Positions 1 through 8,930 of a DNA stretch of 64,000 nt are shown one piece after another. How positions within the stretch are numbered: position 1 is the stretch's first letter; each line of letters starts with the position of its first letter. The stretch spans positions 48,484-112,483 of the forward strand of contig CANKVU010000018.1 of the NCBI GenBank assembly GCA_947487205.1. The letters run 5' to 3'. The stretch is from an uncultured Paracoccaceae bacterium. Lineage in GTDB: Bacteria; Pseudomonadota; Alphaproteobacteria; Rhodobacterales; Rhodobacteraceae. The notes under the pieces were generated by a model that made no database searches, was not told the DNA's origin, and saw nothing but the letters and a program-made list of their open reading frames with translations. The translations under genes were made by a program, and so were the position numbers.

Positions 1-1
1 C

Positions 2-139
2 GTCTACGTTGCCGCCGTGCTGGCGCTGGTGCCGCTGCTGGGCAACCACGGCCTGTGGCTCGCGTTCCTGGTGAGCTTCGTCGCCCGCGGCCTGACGCTG
101 GGACTGCGCTACGCCGCCCTGGAACGGTCGGTGGGCTAG
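2..139 (+). CDS. MATE-family efflux transporter, C-terminal end (partial)
   Basis: The first 45 codons of the window read open into a TAG stop and encode a hydrophobic tail with a transmembrane stretch (VAAVLALVPLLG) and a second one (LWLAFLVSFVARGLTL), ending in RYAALERSVG. The pattern of two helices with an NHGLWLA turn resembles the last two helices of DinF-type MATE multidrug/cation antiporters of Rhodobacteraceae. The rest of the gene lies outside the window, so motifs of the core cannot be checked. It could be another polytopic transporter; the strand and stop are clear, the family is an inference. Confidence 0.6.
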   Translation, partial: VYVAAVLALVPLLGNHGLWLAFLVSFVARGLTLGLRYAALERSVG

Positions 140-208
140 CCGCCGCGCGGGGCGGTTCCGGACCTGATGGGCGCGCCGGGGTGCGATCGGATGAAATGCA
201 TCGTTTCG

Positions 209-237
209 TTGCCATGCAGGGCGGGTCTGCCTATTAT
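209..237 (+). promoter_or_regulatory. Sigma-70-like promoter for the putative ATP-grasp gene
   Basis: TTGCCA (209-214) and TATTAT (232-237) are separated by 17 bases. In DNA this GC-rich such a pair is rare. Transcription would begin near 244, which excludes the upstream in-frame start candidates and supports the ATG at 298. Confidence 0.65.
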
Positions 238-297
238 CGCCGCAGTTTGAAAACTTCGCATCCCGAGAGCCATCCGCAGCCGCGAGACCGCCCCGCC

Positions 298-1155
298 ATG
301 AATGTCGTTTCCTATTTCAAAGAGAGATCCGCGCCGTTCACGGCCCGCAACGTGATCCGGAACCGCCAGTTCGTCAGCGCCGCGCCCGCGCTCGTGCGGG
401 GGCTGGTGGCGCCGTCGCGGCGGATCCTGTGCACCAAGCATTCCCTGCGCCATCCCATGCTGCTGGCGAGGATCTTCGCGCAGAACGGCTATCGCACGGT
501 CCTGCACCGCGCCGAGCCGCACGCGTTCAGCGTGCACATGCCGTCCAACACGGCGGAGTTCGTGGTGAACGGGCGCCACGTCGACAACCAGAAGGCGCGT
601 GTCGCCCGGCTCTGGCAAAAGGCGAGCGGTCGGGCGCTGGAGGTGGATCCCACGGCGCACGAGGGGCCCATGGTCGAGAAATCGGACGATAACGCGACCC
701 ATGACGGGCGGGTGCTGCACGGCCCCGTGACGGCCGCCGAAATCGCGCCCGGAAAGGTGTACCAGCGGCTGATCGACAATTCCCGGGGCGACGAGGTCGT
801 GGATCTGCGGGTGGCCTTCCACGGGCCGGAGATCCCCCTGGTCTATGTCAAGCGGCGCCCGATCTCGTCGCGGTTCTCGAACGACAATTCCGGGGTTGAG
901 ATCGCGGAAACGGACGCGCTCTTCGACGCGGCGGAACAGCGGACGCTGCTGGATTTCGCCGGGCGCGCGGGGCTCGATTTCGGCGAGGCGGATGTCCTTC
1001 GGGACCGCCGGACCGGCGAGATCTGGGTCGTGGACAGCACCAACGGCCCGGCCGGCCCGCCGAACGGCCTGCCCCATGCCGAGAAGCGGCGTGCGGTCCG
1101 GCGGCTCGCCGCGGCCTTCGACCGGATGCTGGAGCACGGCCGCGCGGCGGCCTGA
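298..1155 (+). CDS. Putative ATP-grasp protein of unknown substrate
   Basis: The product is 285 residues from the ATG at 298, chosen because a good promoter ends at 237. I do not recognise an exact family. The arrangement is that of an ATP-grasp enzyme: a segment VEKSDDNATHDG near residues 120-131 like the nucleotide-binding strand and loop, then YQRLIDN and VDLRVAF near 160-180, a basic YVKRRPISSRFSND stretch, and a terminal EIWVVDSTNGP that could give the acidic and Asn metal ligands. Such enzymes (RimK and others) ligate a carboxylate to an amine using ATP. No signal peptide is seen, so it is probably cytoplasmic. Neighbours (a MATE exporter and pyrD) give no substrate. The function is inference only. 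Confidence 0.6.
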   Translation: MNVVSYFKERSAPFTARNVIRNRQFVSAAPALVRGLVAPSRRILCTKHSLRHPMLLARIFAQNGYRTVLHRAEPHAFSVHMPSNTAEFVVNGRHVDNQKARVARLWQKASGRALEVDPTAHEGPMVEKSDDNATHDGRVLHGPVTAAEIAPGKVYQRLIDNSRGDEVVDLRVAFHGPEIPLVYVKRRPISSRFSNDNSGVEIAETDALFDAAEQRTLLDFAGRAGLDFGEADVLRDRRTGEIWVVDSTNGPAGPPNGLPHAEKRRAVRRLAAAFDRMLEHGRAAA

Positions 1156-1167
1156 GGGCGCGGCGGC

Positions 1168-2214
1168 TCAGCGGGCCAGCCAGGACGCGCGGTCGCGGCC
1201 CACGGCCTGCGCCGCCGTCAGGCCGTCCGCGGCGAGGCGGGCGTCGAGATCCGCCGCGATCCGCGCCGCCAGGCCCAGCCCGCCATAGACGAGGGCGGTG
1301 TAGAGCTGCACCGCCGACGCCCCGGCGCGGATCTTGGCATAGGCCTCGGCCCCCGAGGAGACGCCGCCGACGCCGATCAGCGGCAGCGCGGTCAGCGACG
1401 ACAGCCGCGCCAGCACCCGGGTCGAGCGGTCGAAGAGCGGCGCCCCCGAGAGGCCGCCGGCCTCGGCCCCGTGGCGCGAGCGCAGCCCGTCGCGCGCCAG
1501 CGTGGTGTTGGTCGCCACGATCCCGGCGACGCCCGCGCCCTCGGCCACGCGGGCGACCGCCTCGAGCGCGGGATCGTCGAGATCCGGCGCGATCTTGAGG
1601 AACACCGGCAGGGCGCGCTCGTTCGCCGCCATCACGCCGGCGAGCAGGCCCTCGAGCGCCGCGGCGCCCTGCAGGTCGCGCAGCCGTTCGGTGTTCGGCG
1701 AGGAGACGTTGACGGTGGCGAAATCCACATGCGGCGCGGCGCGGCGCAGGACGGCGGCGAAATCGGCCGCCCGGTCGGCGCTGTCCTTGTTGGCGCCGAG
1801 ATTGAGGCCCACGGGCACCGCCCGGGGGGCGCGGTCCAGCCGGTCGGCGATGGCGGCGACGCCGTCGTTGTTGAAGCCGAACCGGTTGATCGCCGCGCGG
1901 TCCTCGGCCAGGCGGAAGAGGCGCGGGCGGGGATTGCCGGGCTGCGGGCGGGGCGTCGCCGCGCCGACCTCCAGAAAGCCGAAGCCGGCGCGCGACAGCC
2001 GCGCGACGGCCTCGGCGTTCTTGTCGAAGCCGGCGGCCAGGCCCACCGGGTTGGGCAGGTCGAGCCCCGCGAGCCGGACCCCGAGCCGCGGCCCGGTGAC
2101 GGGACCGGGGGCGGGCGACAGGCCGGCGCGTACCGCGCCCAGCGCCAGGGCATGGGCGCGCTCGGGGTCGACCCGGTGCAGGGCCAGGAGGCCCAGCCGC
2201 TCGGCCAGGGTCAT
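1168..2214 (-). CDS. pyrD: Dihydroorotate dehydrogenase (quinone), class 2
   Basis: PyrD oxidises dihydroorotate to orotate in pyrimidine synthesis, passing electrons through FMN to quinone at the inner membrane. The 348-residue product has the class 2 N-terminal extension (residues 1-45), the [10 protein letters not shown] and [19 protein letters not shown] motifs, NRFGFNNDG, and the [15 protein letters not shown] segment carrying the catalytic Ser. Near the end [12 protein letters not shown] and [13 protein letters not shown] bind the FMN phosphate. The ATG at 2214 overlaps the stop of the upstream DUF952 gene in an ATGA junction, so the two are translationally coupled. Length and motifs are normal for the family. 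Confidence 0.97.
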   Translation of the reverse strand: MTLAERLGLLALHRVDPERAHALALGAVRAGLSPAPGPVTGPRLGVRLAGLDLPNPVGLAAGFDKNAEAVARLSRAGFGFLEVGAATPRPQPGNPRPRLFRLAEDRAAINRFGFNNDGVAAIADRLDRAPRAVPVGLNLGANKDSADRAADFAAVLRRAAPHVDFATVNVSSPNTERLRDLQGAAALEGLLAGVMAANERALPVFLKIAPDLDDPALEAVARVAEGAGVAGIVATNTTLARDGLRSRHGAEAGGLSGAPLFDRSTRVLARLSSLTALPLIGVGGVSSGAEAYAKIRAGASAVQLYTALVYGGLGLAARIAADLDARLAADGLTAAQAVGRDRASWLAR

Positions 2215-2546
2215 TGGTCGCCGAGGGTGATCTTGTCGATGCCGCCCCGCGGCAGCTCCTGGTGCCAGACGATGTCGTCCCGCGTGAGCCGGCGGTGCAG
2301 GTGCGGGAAGCTGTCGCCGTCGCGGCCCTCCTCCCATTTCAGGTCGTCGCCCAGGTCGTCGCTTTCGCAGGCGGCGAGGATCAGGCCGTCCTCGCCCTTG
2401 AAATGCCGCTCCAGCGTCGCGCCGAGCTGCTCCCTGGTGGAGAAATGGACGAAGCCGTCGCGCTGGTCGTCGGGGGACCCTTCGGTTTCGCCCGCCCGGT
2501 CCAGCTCGGACCATTCGCCGCCGCGGAATACCTTGTAGACTCGCAT
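2211..2546 (-). CDS. DUF952 family protein
   Basis: This 111-residue protein begins [12 protein letters not shown] and contains [39 protein letters not shown] and DIVWHQEL, the conserved pattern of DUF952. Members are small cytoplasmic proteins without an assigned reaction; they are distantly like glutathione S-transferase-associated or ADP-ribosyl-fold proteins in some descriptions, but nothing here proves that. It overlaps pyrD by four bases, an arrangement common in Rhodobacteraceae, which suggests co-expression rather than a role in pyrimidine synthesis. Confidence 0.85.
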   Translation of the reverse strand: MRVYKVFRGGEWSELDRAGETEGSPDDQRDGFVHFSTREQLGATLERHFKGEDGLILAACESDDLGDDLKWEEGRDGDSFPHLHRRLTRDDIVWHQELPRGGIDKITLGDQ

Positions 2547-2609
2547 CGCGCCTTCCTCTGATTCACCCGCCCTCCACCTAGGTCACGCGCGGCGCCGGGC
2601 GAGCGGGCT

Positions 2610-2638
2610 TTGACAGCGTCCCGCGCCCGGCGCAGTCT
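2610..2638 (+). promoter_or_regulatory. Possible promoter of the exported nucleotidase gene
   Basis: A perfect TTGACA lies at 2610-2615; 17 bases later is CAGTCT (2633-2638), a poor -10 hexamer. The site sits about 30 bases before the likely ATG at 2667. The -35 match is good, the -10 match is weak. Confidence 0.4.
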
Positions 2639-2666
2639 GCGCCGCGAACGACAGGAGATGTCCCCG

Positions 2667-4229
2667 ATGATCGCACGAGCTTGCACCGCGACCGCCGCGC
2701 TGGCGCTGATGGCAGGGGCCGCGCCGGCGGATGTCACCCTGACCATCCTGCACACCAACGATGTCCATGCCCGGTTCGAGCCGGTGGGCAGTTCCGGGTC
2801 GAGCTGCACGGCGGAGGACGATTCGGCCGGGGAGTGCTTCGGCGGCACCGCGCGGCTGGCCACCGCGCTGGCCGCGGCGCGCGCGCGGGCGGACACCTCC
2901 GTGCTGCTCGACGGAGGCGACCAGTTCCAGGGCACGCTGTTCTACACCCAGTACCGCGGGCAGCTCGCCGCCGAGATGATGAACCGCCTGGGCTACGACG
3001 CCATGGCGGTGGGCAACCACGAATTCGACGACGGGCCGGATGTCCTTGCCGATTTCGCCGCGGCGCTGGAGGCGCCGCTGCTGATGGCCAATGCCGACAT
3101 GTCCGGCGCGCCCCGCCTCGCCGAGGCGATCGAGCCGTCGACGATCTTGGAGGCGGGGGGCGAGCGGATCGGCGTGATCGGGCTGACGCCCCGGGACAAC
3201 GCGGAACTGGCGAGCCCCGGCCCCGACCTGACCTTCTCCGACCCGGTGGCGGCCACCCGCGCCGAGGTGGAGCGGCTGACGGGCGAAGGCGTGGACAAGA
3301 TCGTGGTGCTGAGCCATTCGGGATTCGGCGTGGACCGGCGCCTGGCCGAGGCGGTCGAGGGGATCGACGTGATCGTCGGCGGCCACACCCATACGCTCCT
3401 GGGCGAGATGGAGGGGGCCGAAGGGACATATCCCACCATGGTGGGGCAGACCGCCATCGTGCAGGCCGGCAGCTACGGCATGTATCTGGGCGAGCTGCGC
3501 GTCACCTTCGACGACGCGGGCGCGGTGATCGCGGCGGAGGGGCAGCCGATCCTGCTCGACGCCTCGGTGGAGGCCGACCCGGAGATCGCCGCCCGCATCG
3601 CGGAGGCGGCCGAGCCGCTGAACGAGATCCGCGCGCGCGTCGTGGCCGAGACGGCGGCGGCGATCGACGGCAGCCGCGAGGCCTGCCGGGCGGGGGAATG
3701 CGAGATGGGGGTTCTCGTCGCCGAGGCGATGCTCGACCGGGTGCGCGACCAGGGCATCGACGTGGCGCTGACCAATGGCGGCGGCTTGCGCGCCTCCATC
3801 GACGCGGGTCCGGTGACGATGGGCGAGGTGCTGACGGTGCTGCCGTTCCAGAACACGCTGTCGACCTTCCGGGTGTCGGGCGCCACGCTGCGCGCGGCGC
3901 TGGAGAACGGCGTGTCGCAGATCGAGGAGGGGGGCGGGCGGTTCCCGCAGGTGGCCGGCATGACCTTTGCCGTGGATGCCGCCGCGGCGCCGGGCGCCCG
4001 CGTCTCGGACGTGCGGATCGGGGGGGCGCCGCTCGATCCCGACGCGCTCTATGGCGTGGTGTCGAACGATTACCTCCGCAACGGGGGCGACGGCTACGCG
4101 ATGTTCGTCGATGCCGAGGATGCCTACGATTACGGGCCGGACCTGGCCGACGTGACGGCGGAATACCTGATCCGCACCGGTCCCTACACGCCCCGCACCG
4201 ACGGGCGGATCACCGTGACGGGCCGGTGA
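2667..4229 (+). CDS. Exported bifunctional 5'-nucleotidase / UDP-sugar hydrolase family protein
   Basis: The protein (520 residues) belongs to the UshA/5'-nucleotidase family: a calcineurin-like metallophosphatase domain followed by a 5'-nucleotidase C-terminal domain, usually periplasmic and used to release nucleosides and phosphate from nucleotides. A signal peptide covers residues 1-19. Metal-ligand motifs are HTNDVHARFEP, LLDGGDQFQGT, VGNHEFDDG, VVLSHSGFG and VIVGGHTHTLL. The C-terminal half has LTNGGGLRASID, LPFQNTLSTFRVSG and NDYLRNGGDGYAMF, which shape the substrate pocket. The ATG at 2667 is preceded at 9 bases by AGGAG; another ATG at 2658 abuts that AGGAG and is less likely. Substrate preference cannot be read from sequence. 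Confidence 0.92.
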   Translation: MIARACTATAALALMAGAAPADVTLTILHTNDVHARFEPVGSSGSSCTAEDDSAGECFGGTARLATALAAARARADTSVLLDGGDQFQGTLFYTQYRGQLAAEMMNRLGYDAMAVGNHEFDDGPDVLADFAAALEAPLLMANADMSGAPRLAEAIEPSTILEAGGERIGVIGLTPRDNAELASPGPDLTFSDPVAATRAEVERLTGEGVDKIVVLSHSGFGVDRRLAEAVEGIDVIVGGHTHTLLGEMEGAEGTYPTMVGQTAIVQAGSYGMYLGELRVTFDDAGAVIAAEGQPILLDASVEADPEIAARIAEAAEPLNEIRARVVAETAAAIDGSREACRAGECEMGVLVAEAMLDRVRDQGIDVALTNGGGLRASIDAGPVTMGEVLTVLPFQNTLSTFRVSGATLRAALENGVSQIEEGGGRFPQVAGMTFAVDAAAAPGARVSDVRIGGAPLDPDALYGVVSNDYLRNGGDGYAMFVDAEDAYDYGPDLADVTAEYLIRTGPYTPRTDGRITVTGR

Positions 4230-4259
4230 GGCGGCCCGGACGGGGCCGGGGCGCGGCGC

Positions 4260-4745
4260 TCAGCAGCGCCGCAGCGCGACGTTGTAATGGGTCAGGTCAA
4301 GCGGCACGTTGCCGCGGATGTCCAGGCTGCGCCGGCCGAGCGGGGTCAGCGTGAATTCCGCGGGCGCGTAGTCCGAGACCCGCCGCGCCGCGACCCGGAA
4401 CTGCGCCGCCGGCCCGGCGAATCCCAGGATCTCGTAGAGGATGCCCTCGGCGACCATGTGGGTGGGGGTGAGGTGCCAGGCGCCCTCGATCCCGAGGCAG
4501 GTGCCGTTCGTCTCGGCCTTCCACAGGTCGGTCAGGCGGTCGCGGTAATAGCTGCGCGCCGCGGCCCCGGCATCGACGGCCGGGGCGGCGGGCGCGGGCG
4601 GCGGCGCGGCGCGCACCGGCCCCGAGATCGTCGGCGGCATCGCCGTGCGGCATCCCGCCCCCGAGACAGGGTCGCAGAGCCCGCCCGCCGGAGCGGCGGC
4701 GGGAAGGGCGCAGAAGGCCAGGAGCGCGGGCAGCCATCGGGTCAT
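4260..4745 (-). CDS. Exported hypothetical protein with a Cys-bounded domain
   Basis: No known family is recognised. The 161-residue product starts MTRWLPALLAFCALPAAAPA, a clear signal peptide, followed by a Cys-containing linker (LCDPVSGAGC), a Pro/Ala-rich stretch and a C-terminal domain of about 80 residues that begins at NGTCLGIEG and ends in LRRC at the very last residue. Inside are YEILGFAG, RVAARRV and PAEFTLTPLGR. The same pattern recurs in the next gene upstream on the same strand, so the two look like paralogues. The flanking cysteines suggest a disulfide in the periplasm. The longer in-frame extension to 4823 has no signal sequence and is less likely. Confidence 0.75.
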   Translation of the reverse strand: MTRWLPALLAFCALPAAAPAGGLCDPVSGAGCRTAMPPTISGPVRAAPPPAPAAPAVDAGAAARSYYRDRLTDLWKAETNGTCLGIEGAWHLTPTHMVAEGILYEILGFAGPAAQFRVAARRVSDYAPAEFTLTPLGRRSLDIRGNVPLDLTHYNVALRRC

Positions 4746-4835
4746 GTCGATCGTTCCGCACCGGGGCGGCGGTCCGGTAACGGTCCGGTGCGGGGCCGAG
4801 GATGCCCGCGAATGGTTGCACAAGTGTTGCCGCGC

Positions 4836-5615
4836 TCAGCAGCGGGTCAGGGTGGCCCCGGCGCTGTCCTCGCCCACGACCGAGCGCGTGATCGTGGCGG
4901 TGGCGGCGCCTTGCGGGACCAGGGTGAAGGTCGCCGGGGTGCCGTCCTCGCGCAGCGCCTGGACGCCGATCCTGTCCGCCGTGCCGGAGATGTTGACCAC
5001 GTCGTAGGCGCTCCCGTCGGCGAAGATGCGGGTGTTGCCCAGCCGCCAGCCGCAGGTCCCGTCCGGTCCGCGCCAGGCGCCCGTCATCCGCGTGTCGTAG
5101 GCGGCCTCGGCGGTGATGTCGGGGATGTCGGCCCCGGCCGTCCCGTCGCCCGCGCCGGCCCCGTCGCGCGCGGGCGCGCCCGGGGGCGGGCCGTCCAGCG
5201 GCTCGGCGGTGATGGGGGCGGGGGGAAGGACCGGCTCGGGCGTGAACCGCTCGCAGGGCACGAGGGTCACCGCCACGCCGCTGCCGCGGATCCGCAGCGT
5301 CTCGTTGGCGCGCATCAGGCCGAGCGGCAGGCGCCGCCCCGTCTGCGGGTCCACCAGGTCGAGCCGGATCGTTCCCGGTCCCGCACCGATCCCCATCAGG
5401 CTGAAGCGATTGTCGCCGGCCCGCACGCCCTCGATCCCGAAGGTCCAGGTGTTCGACGAATCAAGGCAGCTGCGCCCCGGCTCCACCCATTCGCCGGAAA
5501 TGGCATCGTAATCGGCCCGCGCGGCGGCCAGCGGGTCCTGGGCGCGGGCCGGCCCGGCAAGGATCAGCGCCGCCAGGAGAGGCAGCAGGAAGGGCGTGGC
5601 GGCGGGTCGGGTCAT
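4836..5615 (-). CDS. Exported hypothetical protein with two Cys-bounded domains
   Basis: The 259-residue protein has a signal peptide ending near ARAQ (residues 10-26), then two similar segments. The first runs from RSCLDSSNTWTFGIEG to AVTLVPC, the second from GPDGTCGWRLGN to the terminal LTRC; between them lies a Pro/Gly/Ala linker. The second segment shares GTC, a YDVV..G strand, PATFTLVPQG and the final RC with the neighbouring gene product. This suggests duplication of one periplasmic domain closed by a disulfide. No enzyme motif is visible. The start at 5615 was chosen because it gives a normal signal peptide. The gene probably forms a transcription unit with 4260-4745, 90 bases downstream. 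Confidence 0.75.
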   Translation of the reverse strand: MTRPAATPFLLPLLAALILAGPARAQDPLAAARADYDAISGEWVEPGRSCLDSSNTWTFGIEGVRAGDNRFSLMGIGAGPGTIRLDLVDPQTGRRLPLGLMRANETLRIRGSGVAVTLVPCERFTPEPVLPPAPITAEPLDGPPPGAPARDGAGAGDGTAGADIPDITAEAAYDTRMTGAWRGPDGTCGWRLGNTRIFADGSAYDVVNISGTADRIGVQALREDGTPATFTLVPQGAATATITRSVVGEDSAGATLTRC

Positions 5616-5698
5616 CGGCGGATCGCTCGGGGCAGGGAAGGTCGGCCCCCGTCTGCCCCAAAGCCCCGGGTCATGGAATAGCAATCGGGACCGCGCCG

Positions 5699-6937
5699 TC
5701 AGGCCGCCATCCGCTCCTCGGTCAGGGCCGCGGTCTGCGGCGTCACCGCCCGGGTGCTGCCGACGGCAACGAAGCTGGTCTTGTCACCCGTCGGCGCGGC
5801 GTTGGCGAAGATCCGCAGGATCGCGAAGCCGACGATCATAACATGCGCCGCCGGGGTCACCACGAAGAGCGCGCGCTGCCCGAAGGCGGTCATCCCCCAG
5901 CCCGCCAGGAGCGGGCCCAGGATCGAGCCGATCCCGAAGACCAGCAGGAGCCCGCCCGAGATCCGGATCGCCGCGCCCTCGCCGGCATGGTCGTTGGCAT
6001 GCGCCACGATGACGGGGTACATGGCGAAGATCGAGGCGCCGATGAACGCCGCCAGCGCCAGGTTCGCCGCCGCCGATTCGGGACGCCAGAACAGGAAGGC
6101 GGCGTCGGCGACCAGCGCCAGGAGCGCGACCGCCGTCAGCACGATGCGCCGGTCGATGCGGTCGGACAGGATGCCCACCGGGATCTGCGCCAGCGCCCCG
6201 GCCATGATCGGCACCGAGGCGAAGACCGCGATCGTGCCGAGGCCGAGCCCGATCCGGTCCGCGAAGACCGGCGCCATGGCACCGAAGGCGGCGTTCGACA
6301 CGCCCACGCAGAACACCGCGAAGACGGCGACGGGAGAGTTCCGCCACAGCCCCGGCAGGTCGAGCCGGACGGCGACCAGCGGCGCGGGGTTCGACGAGGT
6401 CGAGATCGAGGTCGGCACCAGCGACAGCGCGTAGAAGATCCCGGCCAGCGCGAAGAGCACGAAGCCCGCCGGGTCGCCGATCACCAGCACCATCTGCCCG
6501 GCGGTGGTCGCGACGAGGTTCACCATCGTGTAGATTCCGAAGACCTTGCCGCGGCTGTCGGGGCGGGTGTGCTCGGTCAGCCAGCTTTCGACGATCATCG
6601 CCGCGCCCGCGAAGCAGAAGCCGCAGAGCGCGCGCAGCGCGATCCACGCCCAGGGGTTGATCGCGATGGCGCTGGCCAGGATCGAGATCGCGGCGAGCGA
6701 GGCCAGCGCGCTGAAGGAGCGGATGTGGCCGACCCGCGCGACGAGGCCCGCGGTCAGCACGCAGCCCAGGATGTAGCCCACCGCCCAGCCGGTGCCGAGA
6801 AGCCCCAGGGAGAACGCGGTGAACCCCTCGGCGCCGCCGCGGATCGGCAGCAGGAGCGCGTTGATCCCGCCCGCGAAGAGCAGGCAGGCCGAGCCGATCA
6901 GGAGTGCGCTGACCGGAAAGAGCTGACGCAGGAGCAT
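5699..6937 (-). CDS. MFS transporter (YcaD-like)
   Basis: A 412-residue polytopic protein with about 12 hydrophobic segments arranged as two six-helix halves, typical of the major facilitator superfamily. The loop after helix 2 reads GLVARVGHIRSF, and ESWLTEHTRPDSRGKVFGIY after helix 4 is characteristic of the YcaD/MFS_1 group found widely in alphaproteobacteria. The second half has the loop ILSDRIDRRIVL, the counterpart of the A-motif. It sits in the inner membrane and probably works by proton coupling; substrate unknown. The gene is flanked by unrelated genes on the same strand, which gives no clue to the cargo. Confidence 0.88.
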   Translation of the reverse strand: MLLRQLFPVSALLIGSACLLFAGGINALLLPIRGGAEGFTAFSLGLLGTGWAVGYILGCVLTAGLVARVGHIRSFSALASLAAISILASAIAINPWAWIALRALCGFCFAGAAMIVESWLTEHTRPDSRGKVFGIYTMVNLVATTAGQMVLVIGDPAGFVLFALAGIFYALSLVPTSISTSSNPAPLVAVRLDLPGLWRNSPVAVFAVFCVGVSNAAFGAMAPVFADRIGLGLGTIAVFASVPIMAGALAQIPVGILSDRIDRRIVLTAVALLALVADAAFLFWRPESAAANLALAAFIGASIFAMYPVIVAHANDHAGEGAAIRISGGLLLVFGIGSILGPLLAGWGMTAFGQRALFVVTPAAHVMIVGFAILRIFANAAPTGDKTSFVAVGSTRAVTPQTAALTEERMAA

Positions 6938-7039
6938 GGTGGCGGGCCGTCGTGAAACCGGGTTTCCAATAGCAGGATGCTGCAGTGCCGCAATGGCCGG
7001 ATTCCGGCATCCGGCGCGTCGGACGCGACGTTCCCGGCC

Positions 7040-8755
7040 CTAGCGCCAGCAGCCCACGCGCACGGTGATGTCGGCGGCGAGGCGGGCCAGCCCGTCCGGC
7101 GTCAGGGCGTCGCCCGCGGCGGCGGCCGGTCGCGACAGCCCGGCCGCCGTCAGCAGGTCGGCGATGGCGTCGGCGTCGCTGGCCAGCGCCACGCCGCGCG
7201 GCAGGCTGCGCCCCGCGACGCCCGGTTCGGCCAGCATGCCGAGGACCGCGCCGCCGGGATCCATGACGGGGCCGCCGGCATCGCCCGGGCGGGCGGGCAG
7301 CGCGTAGCGGTGCAGGTGGTCCTCGTCGTCGAGGCCGCGCGGGTCGGCCAGCCGCCCCTCGGTCAGGGAGGGCGCGGGCAATTGGCCGCCGAAGGAATAG
7401 CCCGCCAGGATCGCCCGCGCCTCGCGGCGCGGCGCGTCCGGGGCCAGCCGCGCGTGGCGGCGCGGCGCCAGCGCGCGTTCGGGCGCCAGGACCGCCATGC
7501 CGGTGCGGTCGTCTGCGCGCAGGACCCGCGCCGCGATCCCGTCGTCGAGGGTGATGCGCGCGCAATCGGCCACCGCGTCGGCGGTGGTCAGCACCTCGCC
7601 GCGGGGCGACACGTAGAAGCCCGAGCGCGTCAGCGCCGGGCGGCGCACCTCGAGCCCGGCCAGGAGATCGATGCCCGGCCCCGCCGCCGCGTCCATCGCG
7701 TCGGGCAGGACGGCGCCGGGATCGGTGCGGAAGCTGTCGCGCATGGCGGCCATGACGCGGCGGCGGCGGGGCTCGTCCCCCGCCGGCCAGACCAGGGTGA
7801 AGCCCTTGATGTGCCCGTCGGCGAGCCGCATCTCGGTCGTGCTGACGATCTCCGCGTCGCGGCCGGTCAGCGAGAAGGCGTCGGCCGAGCGCGACCGGGG
7901 GCCCTCCCGCGGCACGATCTCCAGCGTCTGCATGACCTCGTAGAGGCCGCGCAGCTCGTCGCGGCCGCCCGCCTGCGAGATCAGGAGCACCCGGGCCGGG
8001 ATCTCGGCCCCCGGCCGGGCGGGATAATGCGCGACCGGCGGCGCGTAGTGGTCGAAGGCCACGAGGGCGGTCGGCATCGCGACGGTAATGCCGGCGCGGG
8101 CGTCCTCGACGCGGCGCATGTCCAGCCCCTCCAGCACCGCCTCGTAGGCGGCGAGGAGCGCCCGGCGCTGCCCGGTGGTCATCACGCCGGTCGCGGCGTG
8201 GCCGTTGGCGCGCTGCCAGCCGGACATGGCGCCGCGCGTCCCCGGCCCGATCGCGCCGTCGATGGCGCCGTCGTAATGGCCCGCCCAGGCGAGAGCGGTC
8301 TGCAGGCGCCGCCGCTCCGCCCCCGACAGGCGCCGCTCGGCCCGCCGCGCCTCGGCCGGGGTCTCGGCGCCCGCGCCGGCCTCGGCGGGGGCGGGGGTAT
8401 CTGCGGCGGGGGCGTCCCGCGTGGCGGTGGCGGCGTCCGGTCCGGGGAAGAGGCGGCGGCCGAACCGCTCGCCGCGGGTCGTGTAGCTGTCGCCGGGGAT
8501 CTGGCCGCGGGCGCGGAGCGCGCGGCGCAGGCCCTCGACCTCGGCCGCGTCGTAGGGGCCGAGCACGATGGCGCCGTAGCGCGACCCCTCGAGCGCGAAG
8601 GCGCTCACGGCGTCGAGCCGGCGGGCATAGGTCTCGGCGGCGGCGACGGTCGCCTCGGCCCCCGGCCGGGCCGCGATCTGGATCCAGACGTCCTGGGCCA
8701 GGGCGCCCGTCGCGGCGCAGGCCGCGGCCAGGACCGTCACAAAGAATCTCGTCAT
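7040..8755 (-). CDS. Exported peptidoglycan-binding protein with degenerate trypsin-like domain
   Basis: The 571-residue product begins with a signal peptide (residues 1-20, [20 protein letters not shown]). Residues about 22-105 look like a SPOR/sporulation-repeat-type fold ([21 protein letters not shown]). A PG_binding_1 domain follows ([33 protein letters not shown]). The C-terminal third has the chymotrypsin-fold landmarks, but TTADAVADC stands where TNAHVV..C is usual, RTGMAVLAP where a DLAVL motif with catalytic Asp is usual, and [10 protein letters not shown] in place of GDSGGP. All three triad residues therefore appear lost, and proteolysis is unlikely. Probable role: wall-associated binding or scaffold protein in the periplasm. 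The start at 8755 gives the signal peptide. Confidence 0.8.
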   Translation of the reverse strand: MTRFFVTVLAAACAATGALAQDVWIQIAARPGAEATVAAAETYARRLDAVSAFALEGSRYGAIVLGPYDAAEVEGLRRALRARGQIPGDSYTTRGERFGRRLFPGPDAATATRDAPAADTPAPAEAGAGAETPAEARRAERRLSGAERRRLQTALAWAGHYDGAIDGAIGPGTRGAMSGWQRANGHAATGVMTTGQRRALLAAYEAVLEGLDMRRVEDARAGITVAMPTALVAFDHYAPPVAHYPARPGAEIPARVLLISQAGGRDELRGLYEVMQTLEIVPREGPRSRSADAFSLTGRDAEIVSTTEMRLADGHIKGFTLVWPAGDEPRRRRVMAAMRDSFRTDPGAVLPDAMDAAAGPGIDLLAGLEVRRPALTRSGFYVSPRGEVLTTADAVADCARITLDDGIAARVLRADDRTGMAVLAPERALAPRRHARLAPDAPRREARAILAGYSFGGQLPAPSLTEGRLADPRGLDDEDHLHRYALPARPGDAGGPVMDPGGAVLGMLAEPGVAGRSLPRGVALASDADAIADLLTAAGLSRPAAAAGDALTPDGLARLAADITVRVGCWR

Positions 8756-8867
8756 CCGTTCAATCCGTTCGAAAGCCGCAAGGAACCCCCGTACCCCGGC
8801 CCCGCGCCACAAGGGGGGCGCGGCATGCCCGCCGTCAAGCGCCGCGGCGCGGGCGGTCGGCACGCGA

Positions 8868-8896
8868 TTGACCCTTGTGGCCCTTCTGCCTATGCA
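8868..8896 (+). promoter_or_regulatory. Sigma-70-like promoter of the glyQ operon
   Basis: TTGACC (8868-8873), a 17-base spacer and TATGCA (8891-8896). The ATG at 8892 lies inside the -10 hexamer, so translation of glyQ must start later, at 8931. Confidence 0.65.
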
Positions 8897-8930
8897 GGCC
8901 GCGCCTTTTCGCCCCCCGAAGGGACCCCGG

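Noticed and set aside
6977..8930. Long plus-strand open frame running into glyQ
   Set aside because: It is antisense to the exported pseudoprotease gene and has no start site or domain. Only the part 9857-10360 in that frame is a gene.
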